A model generated the notes under the pieces. The model ran no database searches, was not told where the DNA came from, and worked only from the letters and a program-made list of their open reading frames with translations. A DNA stretch of 7,684 bases, taken from assembly GCA_903932565.1 (NCBI GenBank), contig CAIZGQ010000697.1:1-7684 (forward strand). Reading direction: 5' to 3'. Below, piece after piece: positions 5,443 to 7,684 of this stretch. How positions within the stretch are numbered: the first letter of the stretch is position 1; the number at the start of each line of letters is the position of its first letter. Made by a program: the position numbers and the translations under genes. The stretch comes from an uncultured Hyphomicrobiales bacterium. GTDB lineage: Bacteria; Pseudomonadota; Alphaproteobacteria; Rhizobiales; Beijerinckiaceae.

Positions 5443-6132
5443 TTATCGCGCGCCATAAGCCCGCATGAACATCGTCACGGCATCATCGACACAAGCGGCC
5501 ACAGCTTCGTCGGTCACCCTGTCGAGCACACCAAACAATTGGCGCTTGAACAGATCACCCTGCAGCAGTTGCATGAAGCCAACGGATGCCTTGAGCGCAT
5601 CATCGATGTTGAGGTGACCTGCGTCTGACTGGCGCTTCAAATAATGCGCCAGGCGCTCCGTGCCGTGGGCTGGGCCAGCTTCGTAAAACGCCTTGCCAAT
5701 CGCCGGGTTTTTTCCAGCGACCGCGATAACGGTCCGAATATGGGCGAGGGAATCTGGCGCAGTCATGGCGGTGAGGAGACTCTTTCCAAAGCGCCGCAGC
5801 ACTGCCTCGGGTTCACCAGTGCTATCGTCGTAGACGCAGATTTGTTCGGCTTGATGCTTCCGGTCTGCGCGCACTAGCGCCACGAACAGCGCTTCCTTGG
5901 ACTCAAAGTAAACATAGAGCGTGCCCTTTGAGACGCCTGACTCCCGAGCGATCTCATTCATGCTCGCCCCGTCAAAGCCATCGACCAAAAACACACGCCG
6001 CGCCCCGTCCAAAATCTGCCGAATCTTGGCCGTGTCGCGAGTCTCGTCCGACTGGCCAGGCGTGCCAGGGGCGGCCTCCATGGCAGCTTCAGAATCTTCC
6101 GTCAGCGTTGTCATCGTGTCCACGTGTTGCAT
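5443..6132 (-). CDS. TetR/AcrR family transcriptional repressor of the adjacent efflux genes
   Basis: The 229-aa product has an N-terminal TetR DNA-binding domain at about residues 35-82: ILDGARRVFLVDGFDGASMNEIARESGVSKGTLYVYFESKEALF, with the recognition helix in SGVSKGTLYVYF. The remainder (90-225) is the helical ligand-binding and dimer domain, resembling the AcrR-type C-terminal domains. It diverges from an EmrA-like/EmrB-like efflux operon, and two matching palindromes lie between the two start codons, so it very likely represses that operon and perhaps itself, with release by an unknown drug or metabolite. The first about 34 residues are poorly conserved and acidic; starts at 6132 and 6114 (Met7, with GTGGA 5 bases upstream) are both possible. 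The ligand cannot be read from the sequence. Confidence 0.9.
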   Translation of the reverse strand: MQHVDTMTTLTEDSEAAMEAAPGTPGQSDETRDTAKIRQILDGARRVFLVDGFDGASMNEIARESGVSKGTLYVYFESKEALFVALVRADRKHQAEQICVYDDSTGEPEAVLRRFGKSLLTAMTAPDSLAHIRTVIAVAGKNPAIGKAFYEAGPAHGTERLAHYLKRQSDAGHLNIDDALKASVGFMQLLQGDLFKRQLFGVLDRVTDEAVAACVDDAVTMFMRAYGAR

Positions 6133-6227
6133 TTGCAGCCGACCGATCTGGCACCCGCTGCAGGACTGATGCTGGATTTAACACCAGGCAAGGTCAATCC
6201 GGTCAGGCGTGCCATCCGTAAGGATTT

Positions 6228-6257
6228 TTGACCGAACGGTTCAGTCACGCCTTGATA
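6228..6257 (+). promoter_or_regulatory. Predicted promoter of the efflux operon
   Basis: TTGACC (6228-6233) fits a -35 box and TTGATA (6252-6257) a -10 box, with an 18-bp spacer. Transcription would start near 6264, leaving a short leader with a Shine-Dalgarno-like GAGGT at 6271-6275 before ATG 6282. The first TetR operator covers the -35 box and most of the spacer, so repressor binding would exclude RNA polymerase. The -35 is partly the operator sequence itself, so the two signals are not independent. Confidence 0.45.
6229..6247. promoter_or_regulatory. TetR operator O1 (imperfect palindrome)
   Basis: TGACCGAACGGTTCAGTCA is two 9-bp arms around a central G (6238), with one mismatched pair. 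It is the same 19-bp site as the perfect copy at 6286-6304 apart from one base. It lies 96 bp upstream of the divergent tetR start and over the predicted -35 of the efflux operon, the usual arrangement for a TetR-type repressor. Confidence 0.85.
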
Positions 6258-6281
6258 TGGCGGCCTGATCGAGGTATGTCA

Positions 6282-7541
6282 ATGTTGACCGAACGGTTCG
6301 GTCATAAGATGCGAGCTGGGCTGATGCTGGATTCCGAACAAGTGCCGACACCGGGGCCGACCGCCGACATGGCATATGAAAAAGGTCAGGATCAGATCCG
6401 CCGACAGGAGGCGCCAGCACCGGCTACTCCGCCGCCCGCTGCAGCGCCAGCCGCGTCTGCTCAGCCATCAGCACGCCCGGACATGCTGCCGCCGTCGCGC
6501 CGCCATTCGCCGCGCGCTGTCCTGTTGCCGCTGGTGATCGCGCTCCTGGTGATTGTGATCGGGGCCTATGGCTTTCGCTATTGGACGGTCGGCCGCTTCA
6601 TTGTCTCAACCGACGACGCCTATGTGCGCGCCGATATGGCCACCTTGTCTGCCAAAATCTCCGGCTACGTGAGCACGGTGTCGGTCAGCAACAATGCCAA
6701 CGTCCACGCTGGTGACGTGCTCGCAACGCTCGATGACGGGGATTATCGGCTGGCCGTGGAAGCGGCACGTCGCAAGGTTGAAACGCAGGCAGCCACCATC
6801 GCGCGCCTCGACCAGCAGGTGCTGGCGCAAAATGCAGTGGTCGCGCAGGGACAGGCGAGCCTTGAGGCTGCCAAGGCCAATGCGCAGCGCGCTGCCAACG
6901 AATTTGTCCGCGCCAGCAATCTGACCAAGACCGGTTTTGCCACACAGCAACGCGTCGAGCAGGCGCTGGCAGATCGCGACAGCACCGCAGCGGCCGTGCG
7001 TTCGGCTGAAGCTGCGTTGCAGGGCGCGCAGGCGAATGTTGGCGTGTTGCAGGCCCAAAAGGTCGAAGCTGAACATCTGCGCGCCGAATTGCAGACGGCC
7101 GTTGATCGGGCGCAGCGCGACCTCGATGCCACGCAAATTCGTGCGCCATTTGATGGTGTGATCGGCAATCGGGCGGCCCAGCCTGGCCAATATGTCCAGC
7201 CCGGCACGCGGCTGATGGCGCTTGTGCCGTTGCAGAGCGTGTATCTCGAAGCCAACTTCAAGGAAACACAGCTCGCCCGTTTGAAGCCGGGGCAGAGCGT
7301 GAACTTCCTCCTCGATTCTGCAGGTTCGCGCACGTTCACAGGCGTTGTTGAAAGTTTCGCGCCCGCGTCGGGATCGGAGTTCTCACTGCTCCCGCCGGAG
7401 AATGCGACCGGCAATTTCACCAAAATTGTCCAGCGCGTGCCCATCCGCGTGCGCGTCCCCGCCGACGTTGCTGCCGAAGCGTTGTTGCGGCCGGGCCTCT
7501 CGGTTGTCGTCAGCGTTGATACGCGCGACGCAGCGCACTGA
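6282..7541 (+). CDS. EmrA-like membrane fusion protein (HlyD family)
   Basis: The periplasmic adaptor of a tripartite MFS drug-efflux pump, linking an EmrB-type transporter to an outer-membrane channel. From ATG 6282 it has 419 aa: a Pro/Ala-rich cytoplasmic N-terminus (to about 77), one membrane helix (about 80-98), STDDAYVRADMATLSAKISGYV (109-130) typical of EmrA, the first lipoyl half (about 122-155), a long alpha-helical hairpin (about 155-285), the second lipoyl half with IRAPFDGVIGNRAAQPGQYVQPG (286-308), and a beta-barrel region with YLEANFKETQLARLKPGQSV (321-340). ATG 6282 is preferred because GAGGT lies 6 bases upstream. Starts at 6309, 6324 or 6369 (MAYEKGQ) would place the second operator outside the gene and cannot be excluded; the residues before 6369 are not typical of the family. 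The next gene follows after 5 bp. Confidence 0.92.
   Translation: MLTERFGHKMRAGLMLDSEQVPTPGPTADMAYEKGQDQIRRQEAPAPATPPPAAAPAASAQPSARPDMLPPSRRHSPRAVLLPLVIALLVIVIGAYGFRYWTVGRFIVSTDDAYVRADMATLSAKISGYVSTVSVSNNANVHAGDVLATLDDGDYRLAVEAARRKVETQAATIARLDQQVLAQNAVVAQGQASLEAAKANAQRAANEFVRASNLTKTGFATQQRVEQALADRDSTAAAVRSAEAALQGAQANVGVLQAQKVEAEHLRAELQTAVDRAQRDLDATQIRAPFDGVIGNRAAQPGQYVQPGTRLMALVPLQSVYLEANFKETQLARLKPGQSVNFLLDSAGSRTFTGVVESFAPASGSEFSLLPPENATGNFTKIVQRVPIRVRVPADVAAEALLRPGLSVVVSVDTRDAAH
6286..6304. promoter_or_regulatory. TetR operator O2 (perfect palindrome)
   Basis: TGACCGAACGGTTCGGTCA is a perfect 9+1+9 palindrome centred on G6295, 57 bp centre to centre from O1. It begins one base after the ATG at 6282-6284, so with that start it lies within codons 2-8 of the fusion-protein gene; with a later start it would be in the leader. 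Bound repressor here could act as a roadblock or stabilise binding at O1. Confidence 0.88.
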
Positions 7542-7546
7542 GGCTG

Positions 7547-7684
7547 ATGACGATGTCTGCAGCCAGCGCGTCACCGGATATGCCATCGGCCCGTCAGGCC
7601 TTGCCGTCGCGCAGCCTGCCGAGCTTTGATCGACGTCGCATCTTCGCCTTCATCGCCATGGTCTTTGGCATGTTCATGGCGATC
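7547..7684 (+). CDS. EmrB-like MFS (DHA2) drug transporter, N-terminus only (partial)
   Basis: The first 46 codons are in the window and the frame is open at the right edge. After a polar, Ser/Pro/Arg-rich N-terminus (1-31) the first membrane helix begins at about residue 32 with IFAFIAMVFGMFMAI, the characteristic start of alphaproteobacterial DHA2/EmrB transporters, which have 14 helices and export drugs with proton antiport. The gene follows the EmrA-like gene by 5 bp, the standard emrAB order, and shares its promoter and operators. ATG 7547 and ATG 7553 are both possible starts; the GAGG at 7540-7543 is better spaced for 7553. Confidence 0.85.
   Translation, partial: MTMSAASASPDMPSARQALPSRSLPSFDRRRIFAFIAMVFGMFMAI

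Larger units (their letters stand above)
6160..6333 (+). repeat. Pair of 19-bp imperfect direct repeats flanking the operators
   Basis: GCAGGACTGATGCTGGATT at 6160-6178 recurs as GCTGGGCTGATGCTGGATT at 6315-6333, with 17 of 19 bases equal and 13 in an unbroken run. The copies are 155 bp apart and bracket both TetR operators. The first is non-coding and the second lies in the 5' part of the fusion-protein frame. They could be traces of a local duplication or chance. Confidence 0.45.

Noticed and set aside
5432..5454. Hairpin GGCCGCG...CGCGCGCC between the convergent methyltransferase and tetR genes
   Set aside because: The arms pair only with a bulge, there is no T tract on either strand, and it overlaps the tetR stop; not enough for a terminator call.
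6138..6150. CCGACCGATCTGG as a third TetR half-site near the tetR start
   Set aside because: Only GACCGA matches and there is no inverted partner arm.
6743..7444. 233-aa minus-strand ORF inside the EmrA-like gene
   Set aside because: Antisense to a clear HlyD-family protein, Cys/Ser/Ala-biased, no domain pattern.

Overview
The window looks like chromosomal DNA of an alphaproteobacterium, most likely of the order Hyphomicrobiales (Rhizobiales). The reasons are a SciP (DUF1153) regulator of the CtrA circuit beside flagellar genes, a FlgN-like/FliL-like flagellar gene pair of the alphaproteobacterial kind, a PmtA-type phospholipid methyltransferase, a TTAACCAT CtrA-type half-site, and the moderately high GC content. 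I see no phage, transposon, CRISPR, rRNA or tRNA.

Region 1 (1-947) is the tail of a flagellar operon: the last 27 codons of a probable FlgJ-type rod-binding protein, a FlgN/FlbY-like protein and a FliL-like membrane protein. Each start overlaps the previous stop as ATGA, so the three are probably translationally coupled. Region 2 (965-2777) holds a minus-strand PilZ-like gene, then three plus-strand small genes without firm function: a 173-aa single-TM protein, a 127-aa protein with an RDx repeat, and a 60-aa protein preceded by a CtrA-like half-site. A strong bidirectional hairpin terminator (2809-2833) closes this block and also serves the convergent sciP gene (2855-3130, minus).

Region 3 (3131-5430) starts with a 331-bp gene-free stretch between the divergent sciP and mnmA genes. 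MnmA (tRNA 2-thiouridylase) is followed after 13 bp by a PmtA-type methyltransferase, probably in one transcript.

Region 4 (5443-7684) is a typical drug-efflux locus: a minus-strand TetR/AcrR repressor diverges from an EmrA-like membrane fusion protein and an EmrB-like (DHA2) MFS pump, which runs off the window. The region between repressor and pump genes holds two near-identical 19-bp palindromes that are convincing TetR operators. One sits on the predicted -35 box. The other lies just after the best-supported start codon of the fusion protein.

Most of the window is conventional. The points most worth following up are the paired operators and the uncertain start beside them, the three uncharacterised small genes between flagellar genes and sciP, and the PilZ-like protein with an altered c-di-GMP motif.
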